DNA of 64,000 nucleotides from Heracleum sosnowskyi (lineage: Eukaryota; Streptophyta; Magnoliopsida; Apiales; Apiaceae), in contig CM061238.1 in NCBI GenBank assembly GCA_030848705.1, positions 73,246,685-73,310,684 on the forward strand, given 5' to 3'. Position numbers and translations under genes: made by a program. A model generated the notes under the pieces. That model was not told the origin of the DNA. It did not search any database and saw only the letters and a program-made list of their open reading frames with translations. Positions 24,496-36,719 of this stretch are shown here, piece by piece (position 1 is the stretch's first letter; every line of letters begins with the position of its first letter).

Positions 24496-26328
24496 GGCTT
24501 GAATGTCAGTTACCTTAGTATCCAGAGAATCAATCCTTCTGTTGATGGAGGTTTGTTCAAAAATGACAGATTTCACTTGGGATTCTACTACCCTTAGCTG
24601 AAAAGTAGTAGGCACCTTTGTAAAATTTTGAGAAATACCATTCCTCACCAACTCAGTTGAATTCTTGATAGAATCAATCTCACTTTTCAGGCTTTTGGAG
24701 AACAGAGTTGTATCCTTCAGATGATTCTTCAAGTCTTGAATCTCTATAGATTTCGCTGCATCATAGGCATGTTCCAAAGCAGAAGAATAACTTACAGATT
24801 CAGCAGATCTGTACCATGAATTGTTCCATTCATTCTGTCTAAGTGCCTCAGCAGGATTAAAGGAAGGAATAGAAAAATCTTGTCTCTGATCTTTCCCAGT
24901 GGAAGCTTTGCCAGCCATATATGTACTTGATGAACCAAAATTAGTTCCAAGACTAACTTTGAGTGCTGTAGCAAGCTGTTCCTTCTCTTTTCGATTCTCA
25001 TCATTATCACTATCATCAGAGTCATCATCATCAGTACTATGAGTAACATCAGGATCAGGAATAGCTATACCTTTCATTTTATCCTGTGAATCTGTGATAG
25101 GATAATCCATTGGTCTTGAACGAAGTGGTTGTATCAGGATAGGCTCAGCATCAGAAGCACCACTAGCGTCAGGATGAACACCGTCAGGATTTGATATGCT
25201 TGCATCAGTATTAGCTACCAATAGTTCTTGTGGAGCTTGAGGTTCAGAAGCTGCTTCAACACTTTGAGTCAAAGGTTCTTGTGTGCTTCCCTCATTGACA
25301 GTGTCCTCGACCAATCTTTGAACTTCATCTGCACCAGAAATCCCTTGAGCTGTGTCAGGAAATTTCTCAGAAACTGTAGCTTGGCCTGCATCTTCACTTT
25401 GAGAAGATGGTTCTTGTGTAGCTGGAATGTTGATGTCTGCATTCTCCCTTTGAGAAAATGGTTCTTGTGTGACCATTCCACTAGCTAAGCCTTCACCCAA
25501 ACTTTGATTGAGTGGTTCTTGTGTGGCTGGATCATCAGAAAGAGCTGCTGAACCACTTTGAGATTCAGGTTCTTGTGGGCTTGATCCTTTCAGTTTCTTC
25601 TGTCTCTGATAGACTAACTCTTCTGCCTTCCTTAGTTTTTCCATTGGATGTTTTATCCCAAGATTGGAAGCAGCAGCACCATACTTCTCCCATGAAATAT
25701 CAACATGTCTTTTTGTTGGAGAGTCCTGTGCTGGAGAGTCTGAAATAGAAACCACTTGACTTGGTGCAGCATCAGGAATACTAACATCAGGATCTGCTTG
25801 AGCAGTAGAAACTGATTGCTCATTCAGAATAGAAGTGTCCTGTACATCAGTATCCTGCTTCTTTTCTAAAGGAATTTGATACCTGCCCTTAGTTAATCTT
25901 CGTTTCTTCTGTGGTGTAGACAATGAAACCACAGCTGCAGTAGCAGTATCAGCAACTTCCTTATTCACATTCATTATAGAGGATATAGGTAAATCATCCT
26001 CTGAATCAGTCTCATCCCTGAGAACTAATTTTCTTTTAACAGAAATAGCCTCAACATCTTTTGCAGCTTTCTTCACCAGGACCCCTTTTACACCCCCTTG
26101 TAACTTCTTTTTAGTGACTGGTGTAGAGGAAAAATCCTTTGAACCTGATTGCCATCCTGACACATCAGTTCTAGCTGACTTCTTTGATTTTTCAACTAAA
26201 GTCTTTTGAGAGACAATAGAGGTGGATGTTGACTGTTTATTCTGTTTGGGAGGCATGCTTGGGTTAGGAACAAGGTGTGATTGGCCTTGACCCATAGCAT
26301 TAGAAATTAAACCATAATGAGTAGGCAT
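24496..26328 (-). pseudogene. Env-like ORF of element B, 5' segment
   Basis: About 610 codons are open on the minus strand until the E insertion; removing E and one copy of GGCTT leaves the frame open into 10802-9845. The product is Ser/Thr/Gln-rich with four or five repeats of a TQEP-L/F-xQS unit (about residues 260-370), a DDDDSDDSDNDEN acidic run near residue 435, and a C-terminal helical, coiled-coil-like stretch. The N-terminal domain seen in A and C (about 250 residues) is absent, so the start at 26328 may be an internal Met after a deletion. Many ATCAGGA words fall in frame and give Asp-Pro-Asp/Asn-Pro-Asp-Gly units. No membrane segment is seen. Confidence 0.75.
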
Positions 26329-26631
26329 TTTCCTATGTAAGAAAAACCTAACCTCATCAGGAATAAAAGCATTGCCTATAAAACTGTTTGCCTTATCAGG
26401 ATTGAAAAACGCAAAAAAATTTAATATGAAGTAAAATAAAATTTTATTTATGAAAACAAAATTTATTTTGACAATCCTGATAAATGCTGTTTTGAAAAAA
26501 AATGATTACAAAATAAATAGCATAATACCCATGTAACCATTCTTACCAATTAACGAGGCAAAGTAATTATGAGAAACTGAACAGTCGCCTCGATATTGAG
26601 AAAATGACCTGCATCCTTAACACACATTCTC

Positions 26632-26638
26632 TATAAAA
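26632..26638 (+). promoter_or_regulatory. Possible TATA box for the antisense acidic ORF of element B
   Basis: TATAAAA within TCTCTATAAAAGAG lies 94 bases upstream of the ATG at 26732, with an A-rich leader between. A good core-promoter match; function is inferred. Confidence 0.4.
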
Positions 26639-26731
26639 GAGAACTGTGAAACATAACATCATCTATCTATTAAAACACAAACCCTCTCCATAGAAAAACT
26701 TACGAAAACCTTTCACCTTCTTTGTTTTTCA

Positions 26732-27157
26732 ATGGCTGCCAACCAACAACCAAATGACTTACCTGATCAAGAACTCGATGAATTAGAAATAATCTGGCAG
26801 GAGTTGGATCAGGTGCTTGCAGAAATTGCAGAAGATGAAGAGCCTCAACCAGTTCCTGACCCTCAGGAACACGAAGCCTTTGTTAACGCAATGGCCGATG
26901 TGCTTTGGCACAATTTCCAGCAGGCCAATCCTGACTGGAATCCTCTTGACAATCTCATATTTGTCAAGGATGAAGAGGATGAAGACGATGAGGATGATGA
27001 AGAGGATGAGGATGAAGAGCTCGTACGAGAGCTTGAGAGGAGGAAAAAGAAAATCTTGGATGCTCGCAGGTCTTGCAAGTTGGAGGCTTGGAAGAGTCCC
27101 GGTGATCATGGGGACGAGCCACCTTCAAGTGCATCTGCTCCCCTCCTTGTCCTTTAA
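26732..27157 (+). CDS. Acidic 141-aa ORF, antisense to element B
   Basis: The ORF lies between the broken pol and env-like ORFs of B but on the opposite strand. It starts MAANQQPNDLPDQELDELE, has a helical acidic N-terminal half, a run of about 17 Asp/Glu residues around position 85 and a basic ERRKKK patch near 110. I recognise no domain. It has a TATA box, a leader without upstream ATG and, beyond the stop, AATGAA-type poly(A)-like signals. B-family words occur inside it, so it belongs to B and is not a later insert. Antisense extra ORFs are known in plant LTR elements. Alternatively a piece of B (about 26330-27600) has been inverted, which would also explain the missing RNase H end and env N-terminus; element A has its acidic ORF in sense. 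Confidence 0.5.
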   Translation: MAANQQPNDLPDQELDELEIIWQELDQVLAEIAEDEEPQPVPDPQEHEAFVNAMADVLWHNFQQANPDWNPLDNLIFVKDEEDEDDEDDEEDEDEELVRELERRKKKILDARRSCKLEAWKSPGDHGDEPPSSASAPLLVL

Positions 27158-27592
27158 GGATGGAACAAGAGATCTTCCAATCCTGATGGACTGTGAAGCT
27201 GCTCAGGAGCGTTCATGCTTATTTGCAGGGCACGTGTTCCTGAGTAGAAAAATAGACTAGGAAAAAATATGTAATTTCCATTTTCATTTGTAATGAATCT
27301 TCAAGAATTAATGAAATATGTCTATTTTCTCAACTGTTTTCTTTCTGTACTTGCCTACACAATTTGTTAGTAACACTGATATTGACATGTAAAATGACGA
27401 ATAGTAAACTCTGATTGAAATATAATTGAAATTGAGAATTAAGACTGAAAACTTAATCAAAGACTAAGTAAAAATCTTATTTTCCAGAGTTTACTAGAAG
27501 TGTTGATGACAAATTAGCATAGAACCTCTGGTTTTCATACCAGCTTCAATATCTGAGCATCAGGATTTGATCAGTTGACTTCCTGTTAGGAT
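27158..27592 (-). other. Noncoding spacer in element B
   Basis: AT-rich, with several B-family words (for example near 27180 and 27560). No ORF of note on either strand. Confidence 0.4.
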
Positions 27593-30567
27593 TCAATATC
27601 TGAACCATGAAACTAGTCTTCCACCCAAAAACTGACAGCTTCCTGAAGTACTTTTCCTGTCTATTTTGCATCTTGCAAAATCAGCATCTGAATAACCACA
27701 CAACCCAAAATCTGATTCCCTTGCATACCAAAGGCCAAGTGAAGGAGTGCCTTTGAGATATCTGAAAATTCTTTTGACTGCAATCAGATGAGGTTCTATA
27801 GGTTTTGCTTGAAATCTTGCACACAGACAGGTTGCAAACATGATATCTGGTCTACTTGCAGTGAGATACAATAAAGAGCCAATCATTCCTCTGTAGTGAG
27901 TTACATCTACCTCAGCACCTTGATCAGGATCAAGTTTGGTAGCTGTAGCTATGGGAGTTGTAGCAGGAGAACTATCTTGCATGTTAAACCTTGTCAATAA
28001 ATTCCTTGTATATTTAGACTGATTGATAAAAATCCCTTCATCGGTCTGTTTAACTTGAAGACCAAGAAAGTAACTCATTTCTCCCATCATGCTCATTTGA
28101 TATCTTGACTGCATAAGCTTAGAAAACTTTTCACATAGCTTATTGTTTGTTGACCCAAAAATGATATCATCAACATAAATCTGAACTAACAACAAGTCCT
28201 TACCATGATTCAAATAAAATAGAGTTTTATCAATAGCACCTCTTTTGAATCCACTTTCCAGTAAGAATAGAGCTAAGGTTTCATACCATGCTCTTGGAGC
28301 TTGCTTTAGTCCATAAAGTGCCTTATCCAATCTGTAGACATGATCTGGATATTTAGGATCAATAAAACCAGGAGGTTGCTCAACATAGACTTATTCCTCC
28401 AGTTCTCCATTTAAGAAAGCACTTTTAACATCCATCTGGAAAACCTTGAATTTCTTATGAGCTGCAGAAGCAAGAAATATCCTGATGGCTTCTAATCTTG
28501 CAACAGGAGCAAAAGTTTCATCATAGTCAATTCCCTCTTGTTGAGAATACCCCTTTGCAACTAGTCTAGCTTTGTTTCTGATTATTACTCCATCAGAATC
28601 AGTCTTGTTCTTGAAAATCCACTTTGTACCAACAATTGATCTATTCTTTGGTCTTGGTACCAGTTTCCAGACTTCATTTCTTTCAAATTCATTCAGTTCC
28701 TCTTGCATTGCAGTAACCCAATCAGCATCTTTAAGTGCATCTTCAACTTTCTTTGGCTCCTCCTTGGATAGAAAGTTATTATATAGACATTCATTCTGAG
28801 TTGCACTTCTTGTTTGAACACCTGCATCAGGATCTCCAATGATCAAATCAGGAGTATGACTTGTAGTCCATTTCCTTGCTGGTGGTAAATCGGTCCTTGA
28901 AGTAGATGCTCCCCTGGATTGGTGTTATCTTGATTTGAAGAATTTGCTTGATTTGAAGCTCCCCCTGAATTATTGTTATCTCCTCCTGATAAGTTATCAG
29001 GATCATCACTTGAATCAGTATCTGAAGAATTCTGTCCTGATGATTGATTTGACTCTGAACTTGTAGCAGAATACTGTTGCTCCCCCTCAACATTAGCACT
29101 ACTAGAAGTATCACTATTGATTGCATCATCAGTATTAGCACCATCAGTATCTGGTGTGTCATCAGGATTTGGTGACCCATCAGGATCTGATGAATTGACA
29201 GGATCTGATTCACTTTCTTCAGGTTCCTTGGTAGCTTCATTTTCAAAAATCAATCTATCATGAGAGTCTTCATTGATTCCAGTTATCTTCTTGTCATCAA
29301 AAGATACATGTATTGACTCCATGACAGTTCTTGTTCTCAAATTAAAAACTCTGAAGGCTCTTGATGCATGATAGCCTATGAAAATTCCTTCATCATCCTT
29401 TGTTTCAAATTTCCCTAGCTGTTCAGGATGAGTTCTGAGAACAAAACATTTACAGCCAAACACATGCAGATGCTTCAGACTTGGTTTCTTCTCCTTGAGT
29501 GACTGATAAGGAGTACTACCATACTTGTTTATTAATGTGAGATTTTGAGTATAGCATGTTGTGTTGACTGCTTCTGCCCAGAAATATGTAGGTAATTTAG
29601 CTTCTTCCAACATAGTTCTGCCAGCTTCAATAAGAGTTCTATTTTTCCTTTCAACTACTCCATTTTGCTGGGGTGTGCCAGGAGCAGAGAATTGTTGAAT
29701 GATTCCTTTGTATTTGCAGAACTCTTCCATCTTTGAATTCTAAAATTCAGTACCATTATCACTTCTCAGTATCTTGACTTTGTACTTTGTGGTTGTCTCA
29801 ATCATTCTCACATGATCCAACAGAACTTCAGGAGTCTCATCTTTTCTGTGCAGAAAATACACCCAGGTGAATCTAGAATATTCATCAACAATTACAAGAG
29901 TGTACCTTTTCTTACTGATGGACATGATGTTGACTGGACCAAATAGATCAAGATGTAGCATGTGATATGGTTCTTCAATAGAGGATTCTGATTTACTCTG
30001 GAATGATGTCCTACTCTGTTTTGCTTTCTGACATGCATCACAGAGTCCATCAGGAGTATACAAAACTTTAGGTAATCCTCTCACTAAATCTTTCTTAACC
30101 AACTCATTTATATTGCTGAAGTTGAGATGAGAAAGCTTCTTGTGCCAATTCCAACTTTCATCTACTGATACTTTACTGATCAGACAGGTAGGAGAGTCAT
30201 CAGTATTTGATTGAATGTTGGATTCATATATGTTACCATGCTTGTAGCCAGTCAGAGCTATCTTTTCTGTTGTTTTACTGACTACTTCACAATGTGTGGA
30301 ATAGAAGTGGACATGATAACCTCTGTCAGTGATTTGACTAATACTCAACAAGTTGTGTTTCAGTCCTTTCACTAGAGCTACTTTTTCAATAATGACATTT
30401 CCAATGATTATATTGCCATATCCCAAAGTTTGTCCAATGTTGCCATCTCCATAAGACACAGTTGGGCCAGCTTTTTCCTCATATTCTGATAACAGGGCTT
30501 TGTTTCCAGTCATGTGCACAGAACATCCACTATCCATGACTAACACATTTTTCTTTTTACCCTGCAT
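27593..30567 (-). pseudogene. Pol of element B, broken
   Basis: On the minus strand: protease with DSGCSVHMTG just after the start, a GAG-pre-integrase region ([19 protein letters not shown]), integrase core (LDLFGPVNIMS; SDNGTEF) and RT with YVDDIIFGS. Breaks: an in-frame TAG at 29740-29742 right after NGTEF, a frameshift near 28905-28925 in the IN-RT linker, a TAA at 28391-28393 within GELEE, and loss of everything after LVSWF (about the last 130 residues of RNase H) near 27603. The linker holds DPDG/DTDG units encoded by the B-family word. The frame continues from gag, separated only by one TAA and a short stretch. Not functional. Confidence 0.9.
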
Positions 30568-30582
30568 CAGAATTCCAAAACA

Positions 30583-32898
30583 TTAATTAGAATGTTTAGG
30601 AACCCACACTTGTTGGGTCCCTTTGTCATGCATTTTATTAACATTCACAGCAGAAGACTTTCTGACCTTAGCAGTCCTGACAGGATTTACTCCATCAGGA
30701 TTTGCTTTGTCAGTATCAGTATTAACAAAAGCATGTTCCAACTTGACATTCTTAATGCTACCAAAGTTTGCACTATTTTTATCAATCTTAGGCAATGGAT
30801 CATAAAAGTTATAGTACAACTCATGATAATCTTTACAAGTATAAATAGAATGCCATATACTACCACAATTAAAACAGGAATTCTGTGGTTTATAAAATAC
30901 TGATCTACTCCTGACATCAGAAATAGGAATTTTAGTACTTTTCTTGTTACTCTTCTTACAATCAATAGCAAGATGATTAGAGTTACCACAGTTAAAACAA
31001 CACTTTCTAGGTGCATTTGGGATATATTTGTAACCATTTTCTTTATTGATCCCAACTTTACCATTCCTGTTTCTCTTAATAGTAGCTTCCTTTTTCTTAT
31101 CTGTCACCTCACAGATTTTATCCTTAAGCTGTTTCTGAGACAATAGTCCTACATTCTTAGTGACTTTATTCATGACAGGTTTAGACTTTATAATTTTAAT
31201 TCCTTGAGTAGAGGTAGATCCCTTTTCAAAAGTAGAATTGGAATCCTTACCAAAAACAAAATTAACAGGAGTAATCTTAGATTTGGTTGCGTCTATAACA
31301 TGTCTATAGGTCTTTGGACTGACTGTCTCATCAATGACAATTTTCTCTTTCAATTTCTTATCCTCATCTGACTTATATCCTAGACACTCTTTCCAATTCT
31401 TAGAGGTATTAATCTCATGAAATTTCCTACCAGAGTCTGTCCAGGTTCTGATTTTCTCATTAGCATATTCAAGTTCCTTTTCAAGAGAAGTACATTTAGA
31501 TTTCATCTCTAAGTACATGTGTTTAGCATTATCACATTCTTTTTGTACTTCTTGCATACGAGAAAATTCAGCTTCTAATATGTCATTCATTTTTCTAAGT
31601 TCAGACATCTCAGATAAGATCCTAGTATTTTCAGCAGTTTGACTTCTAAAGCTAATATGTAATGACTTTAGAAAACGTCTTAACTCAGAAGCATTATCAG
31701 TATCAAAATCAAAGCTAGTATTTAGTACCTTATCATCAGGAGCAGCAATTACATCAGCATTGGCCATTAGAGCATAGTTGACTACCTCAATATCAGATTC
31801 TGAGGAAGAGTCCATCCAATCCTTGCTTGATGTGATAAATGCCTTTGTCTTCTTGCACTCAGAAGCAAAGTGACCCATACCATTACACTTGTAGCATCTA
31901 ACCTTTGACTTGTCAAATTTGCTACCCTTGCTATCCTTTTTGATATACTTGTCTTTGTCTGCATTGAAAGCCTTTTTCTGAAAGTTGCCTTGTCTTCTAC
32001 TCTTCCTGAACTTCATCCTTCTGAAGTTTCTGACAAACATAGCAACCATCTCTTCCATGTCTGAGTCAGAAGAATCATCATCAGTATTGGCATCAGGATT
32101 GCCATCAGTGTCTGATGAAGAGTCATCAGGATCTGACTCAACTATTCTTGATTTACTTCTAGAGACCTCCATAGTTTTTCCTTTTGATTTAGCCTCTGCT
32201 TTCAAAGCAATTGATTTTGCCTTGCTGCTTTTCTTGTTCTTTCTCTGTTGAACTTCAAAATTATGAGTTTTTAGCATCCCATAGACTTCATCAAGAGACA
32301 AAGTGTTGAGATCATACTGGTGTCTAATGATCGAGGTCTGAGTGTCCCATTCTTCAGGTAAAGCTCTTAGAAACTTGGTGTTTGAATCTTCAGTTTCATA
32401 TTCCTTGTCAACTAAAGATAAACTGTTCAATAGTGTCAGAAATCTATCATATAGATCAGTTAGGCTCTCTTCAGGTCTTGCATCAAATTGTTCATATTCT
32501 TGAATCAAAAGAGCCCTTCTGTTTTTCTTGACAGATGCAGATCCCTGGCACTGAGTTTCCAAAGTATCCCAGATTTCTTTTGAAGACTTGCATGCAATCA
32601 CTCTGTTTGACATGACAGCATCAAGACTACTGTGCAAGATATTCTTTATCTTTGGTTCCCTGAGTACATGAGCTTTTTCTTCTGGAGTCCATTCACTTTT
32701 AGCCTTGACCACATAATGTTCAGGTACAGTATCTGTTCGTTCTACGAACTTTGTAGGTATATATGGTCCATCACAAATCCTGTCCAAATAGTCAGGATCC
32801 ATAGCCTCCAGGTAAATCAGCATCTTTACCCTCTATGTTGGATATTCTGATTTCTTCAAGATGGGAATCTTCATGCTTTCATACTTGGTTGTCGACAT
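30583..32898 (-). pseudogene. Gag of element B, premature stop
   Basis: The ATG at 32898, 37 bases after the primer site, gives the Sirevirus gag start, but codon 22 is TAG where related elements have the Trp of the YxxWRVKM region (C has FYWKVKM). The frame is then open to 30583. Visible features are a UBN2-like gag region, acidic Ser/Asp repeats from the B-family word near 32040-32140, a first CCHC knuckle (CYKCNGMGHFASEC), a coiled-coil stretch, and two more knuckles (CFNCGNSNHLAIDC and a variant CFNCGSIWHSIYTC). It ends WVPKHSN. Gag forms the cytoplasmic particle that packages RNA. The single stop makes this copy a pseudogene unless read through. Confidence 0.85.
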
Positions 32899-32934
32899 CT
32901 TTAGATCGTATCTGATTCAGAATTAAATTAGTTT

Positions 32935-32946
32935 GCTTTGATACCA
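32935..32946 (-). promoter_or_regulatory. Primer binding site of element B
   Basis: The minus strand reads TGGTATCAAAGC two bases inside the LTR. It has one change from the initiator tRNA-Met complement TGGTATCAGAGC used by the other elements here. Confidence 0.8.
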
Positions 32947-32964
32947 ATTGTTGCCCAGTAAATA

Positions 32965-32996
32965 ACAATTGTAGAAGGGGGGTTGAATACAATTGT
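32965..32996 (-). other. C-loop hairpin near the LTR end, element B
   Basis: ACAATTGTA at 32965-32973 pairs with TACAATTGT at 32988-32996 around the tract (six C on the minus strand). It is the same design as in A, C and F. Confidence 0.75.
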
Positions 32997-33186
32997 ATAA
33001 GATTCTCGACTTAATCAAGTATATAACACAAATATGAAAGAACAATAACAACTTTATTAAATCTGATATAAAACTGTTACAAACTCTCTCAAGAAATTCT
33101 GATGTTCTTGAGAGCTGCTAGGTTACACAAATACTCGAGTGTATGATCGTTTATGTTCACGTACATAAATCGAAACCTAAACTGTG

Positions 33187-33194
33187 TTTATATA
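33187..33194 (-). promoter_or_regulatory. TATA box in LTR of element B
   Basis: TATATAAA on the minus strand, upstream of the inferred R region. A typical LTR core promoter position. Confidence 0.6.
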
Positions 33195-33487
33195 CTACAC
33201 AGCTTCTCTATCAACGATAAGTCCTAATCAATTACAAAGATTGAAACCTATCCATAATTGATAGCTACATTCTACAAACCAGGAACTGACGAAATAAACT
33301 TCCATGTTTAACTAGACTCCAAATATAACTCGAAGTAGGAATCCTGATCAGCTTCCAGTCCTGATGATCAATACTGATCCCAGTCCTGATATGTATTCTG
33401 ATCCTGACGACCATGCAATCCTGATGACGTCAGCAATCATGATCAGTTGAGTCTAGCTCCTGACGATCATTGAATTCTGATCTAACA

Positions 33488-36400
33488 AACCATCTTCCAG
33501 GGGTGCCTACTGTTCTCACAGAATATCTTAGAACGGTACCCCTACCACTTCTACCTCCCAGGGGAACAGGTAAATCAAGGTAATATTCCTGAACCTGTAG
33601 TGGCTCCTCAACCTGATCCAATGGATGTTGATCCAGAGCCCTCATTGGCCATTCCTGACCAGAAGGTTGAAACCCAACAACCTCTAACCACGGTCATAGA
33701 GCCTTTGCATGTGCCAAATAAAACAGTAACTGAAGCTCCTACCCCTACTATACCAAACATTCAAACATCCATGAGTGTAGAGGTAGATAGTGCCTTAGCA
33801 GCACCACATAAGGAGATACGCCCTTCAACAATAGCTCTGCCTTCCTCTAAAAGGAGAAGAATAGAAACCGAGGCAACTGTTGATACTTCATTTCTCTCAT
33901 CCAAAGAGCCCTTTACAAATTTTTCTGATGCAGATTGGGCAATGCTTACCAAAGCCATATCTGAACCCACAACTCAATCTAGTAAGGAAGAATTGATGGA
34001 AGCAGCTGGTGTTCCGACCATATTACGGTCAGGACCACTGGTTGAAGGTTCTTTGTTGAACCAAGAGTCTTCACAGATGTCGAGAGAAGGTTCTGACCTA
34101 AATGCAAAATCTAAAGTGTCATTGCCTAGCTCCCCAGATGGAACATATCTGGATCCTGCGGGTACATGGTCTGACGTAGGTGTAGATCGGCAACTCGGTG
34201 ACGATGAATCAATTTTAATTGAGGAGTTAACTGAGGAAAAGTCTTCACAGACTTTAGAGGAAGTTTCAGGATCTCTGCTGTTAATAGAGCCTGATTCTAA
34301 CCTCCTAGAGATTCAAACTCTAGATCCTATTAGGGATACATCATCTAAGGATGATCAGCAACTTGGTTTATCCAAGGACGGGGACTTGCAAAGCCCCATT
34401 GCACCACCGGTGACCTCCTTAAGGATGGCTACGGTGACTTCTGTTGCAGGTACACATAGCAGGATGGGAATGAGTGAAACAAAAACACCTACACATGGCC
34501 TGAGTGGGAAAGGTACTATGAGTGAAACACCAACAGAAACGTTGAGTGAACACCCAGAGCCAAATGTGATGAGTGACACCCAAACCCTAACAAACATAGA
34601 TGATTTGCTAGTGCCAACAGATAGAGAGTTACAAGTTCAATCCACTCTCAAGGAGATGATAGTTCATGATCATCAGGGAAATCCGTTATTCAAAGTCCCA
34701 CTAAGACCTTCATTTGACCAAGGGATCTCCTCCGGTCCAGTTGATGCTTCTTTATCTACGATTCAACAGAAGATTGACTTGACTGCGGCTGATTCCAAAA
34801 GAACTTATAGAGTCTTAGGCAGTGCATATGGCACTATAACAGGTATAAAACATGCAGTGAACTCCCTGAAGAAGGAAGTTATGGAAGAACTAGTCGAATT
34901 GAGAGCTGACGTCAAAGACTTACGTGATGGATTTGTGAACGAGGTACATGTCTTACAACAAGGACAAGAAGCTTTAACTGAAGACGTTCTGGTTATCCGG
35001 GATGGTCAAGCAAGGGTCAAGGATGCAATGAATACACTGTGAAGAGTGGAGTCTTGCCTCAACAAGAGATTGGATAGAATCGAGCAGACTACCAACTCAA
35101 GACTTAATGATATTGACCAAAAGATAGCTTCTGTGCAAGAAATGAACAAAGACATTGCTTTATTCATGGAGAATCAAAGTGACGGGATAGAGTCAATCTG
35201 GAATATGATGAGAAACCAACAACCTGGTCCTTCATCAACCTATCTTGCCGAGGATTACTTCATGGAGGATTCCTCAACTAAGGGGGAGAAAGAAGGATGG
35301 GGGAAATGGGAAACAAATGAAAATATAACTACTATTCCAGTGAGACAGTACTGGATTGAAGATCTTGTACTTGAAGAAGAAAGTGAAGAGGGATTTGAGT
35401 TCATGCATGAGTAACAACCACTGGAAGAGCATGAACCGTATTATCCAGAGCCAATAGAACATCCTATCTTGGATGATGATATGGAAGAAGCAAATCCTCT
35501 ATCACTTGAACAAGAAACTGCCTTGGAAAGATTGAAAGCTGAGAAAGCGGAAAGAGATGCCAGGCAAGCTGAGAAGGAAACTCACCAAACAGTTTTGAGA
35601 AGCGAGAAGCTGAAAAGGTTAAAGATGTATAGTGAGATAAGAAAGAAAAAGATGATAGATTTGACACAGAAACAAGGAAAGGACTGGGAGATGGCTTACA
35701 AAACATTCTGCGGAGTTGAAGACGGATTAGAAGTCAACGACAATGCTGATGTGGAAGTTATCATTCAGGACATCAGGGTGCAAATCTGGAAGATCGGACT
35801 TATTTCACTGCATTGAGACATTCTCTTATCTTCCTGAAGGCTAGAGTTAAAGCAAATGGTGCCTGGAACATACTAATCAATTTCATTGACAGAGGTACAT
35901 TTGTGATTTCTACTAAGTTTTTCGAACAGAGAACGTATACAGAATTGCAGGTGATGCTCATCAAGATCCAGGGAACTACAAAGTTAAATGAACTGCTCCG
36001 TGAGCATGTTAAGGAAATCTTGATGAAGGTCAGTCCAGAGATATCTGAAGATCCTCCTATGCTGAGATTCATGACAAATGACTTGTTCGGAATCTGCTAT
36101 CTGACGGAGGACAAACTGAAAGATTACCCAAATAACTATCTGATATCAGTTGATAAGTATCTTAGATCCACTGGATTCATGACTGCGGAGAAGGACAAAG
36201 CAGCATACACTCTAAGAAAATATCTTACGGAGAATGTACCCTATTATATATAGGAAGAGAGTGGAGAGAGGATTGGAAGTGCATCCCAGACTACCAAACA
36301 TGCCAAAGCAAAATCAGAAAGATGTTAACATTGCATGGTTGTGGGCTGGAGTGGGTCAACAGGTTGAGTATATTGGAAGACACATCAAAGGAGCAATCCT

Positions 36401-36497
36401 TAAACCCGTAGAACCACTGCACTATCCATCAGTGATTGATTATCAAGCTGCTAACTCCAATCCAGTAGTTGAAGAAGGTGAGATTTTAATGGACTGA
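33488..36497 (+). pseudogene. Env-like ORF of element F, 3' part, broken
   Basis: The frame is open from the B junction to a TGA at 35040-35042, continues to a TAA at 35412-35414, continues again to about 35790, shifts frame to 36253, then shifts back to end at 36497. So at least two stops and two frameshifts are present. Visible features are a Ser/Thr/Pro-rich first part with MSET-type repeats near 34470-34580, helical coiled-coil stretches at about 34770-35200, the Thr-Lys-Gly-Glu-Lys motif over an internal polypurine tract (35280-35296), and a Lys/Glu-rich helix near 35510-35660. The N-terminus is missing because B inserted there. It matches the overall plan of the A and C ORFs. Confidence 0.75.
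35280..35296 (+). promoter_or_regulatory. Internal polypurine tract in env-like ORF of element F
   Basis: AAGGGGGAGAAAGAAGG encodes Lys-Gly-Glu-Lys-Glu. It lies 1.4 kb upstream of the terminal polypurine tract and shares its GGGGGAGA core. Confidence 0.55.
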
Positions 36498-36707
36498 AGA
36501 TGAAGCAAAGAACAATCTGCTCAGACCAGAGGAGGAACTTCATTGTATAATTTTTAATGTTCTTTGTAAATTAGAAATCTGGAAATGTATATATTTTATC
36601 CAGAATGCATTTAATATTATCAATCTGTCTTACTTTAATTAGTTTCATGTTTCCTTAGTTAGTTGAGTTATCCTCGAGGTATTTGCTTGTCGGACTCTAA
36701 CAATCAA

Positions 36708-36719
36708 ATAGGGGGAGAT
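36708..36719 (+). promoter_or_regulatory. Polypurine tract of element F
   Basis: ATAGGGGGAGAT directly abuts the TGTAAAGC start of the LTR. Confidence 0.8.

Larger units (their letters stand above)
10798..24500 (-). other. Target site duplication GGCTT flanking element E
   Basis: GGCTT at 10798-10802 is repeated at 24496-24500, exactly outside the LTR ends. The five-base duplication shows a clean integrase-mediated insertion into element B's env-like frame. Confidence 0.95.
9845..33487 (-). mobile_element. Element B: decayed Sirevirus, split by element E, 3' LTR missing
   Basis: Read on the minus strand the order is 5' LTR (33487-32949), primer site, gag, pol and env-like ORF, interrupted at 24496/10802 by element E. 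The expected polypurine tract and 3' LTR never appear; the env-like frame runs straight into gypsy integrase sequence near 9845. B interrupts the env-like ORF of element F at 33488. Stops and frameshifts are present in gag and pol, and the RNase H end is deleted. Its family word is TCCTGAT/ATCAGGA, found in the LTR, gag, the IN-RT linker and the env-like ORF. Confidence 0.85.
32949..33487 (-). repeat. 5' LTR of element B (539 bp)
   Basis: The minus strand runs from TGTTAGATC to GGGCAACA. U3 (33338-33465 in plus coordinates) carries six TCCTGA words plus degenerate copies. A TATATAAA box lies at 33187-33194 and a C6 tract sits in the terminal hairpin at 32965-32996. The base after the LTR (33488) is inside the env-like ORF of element F, with AACCA as the expected target site; the partner copy is lost with the 3' LTR. 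Confidence 0.85.

Noticed and set aside
26863..27078. Ser-rich minus-strand ORF opposite the acidic ORF
   Set aside because: The poly-Ser is only the reverse reading of Asp/Glu codons; no independent support.
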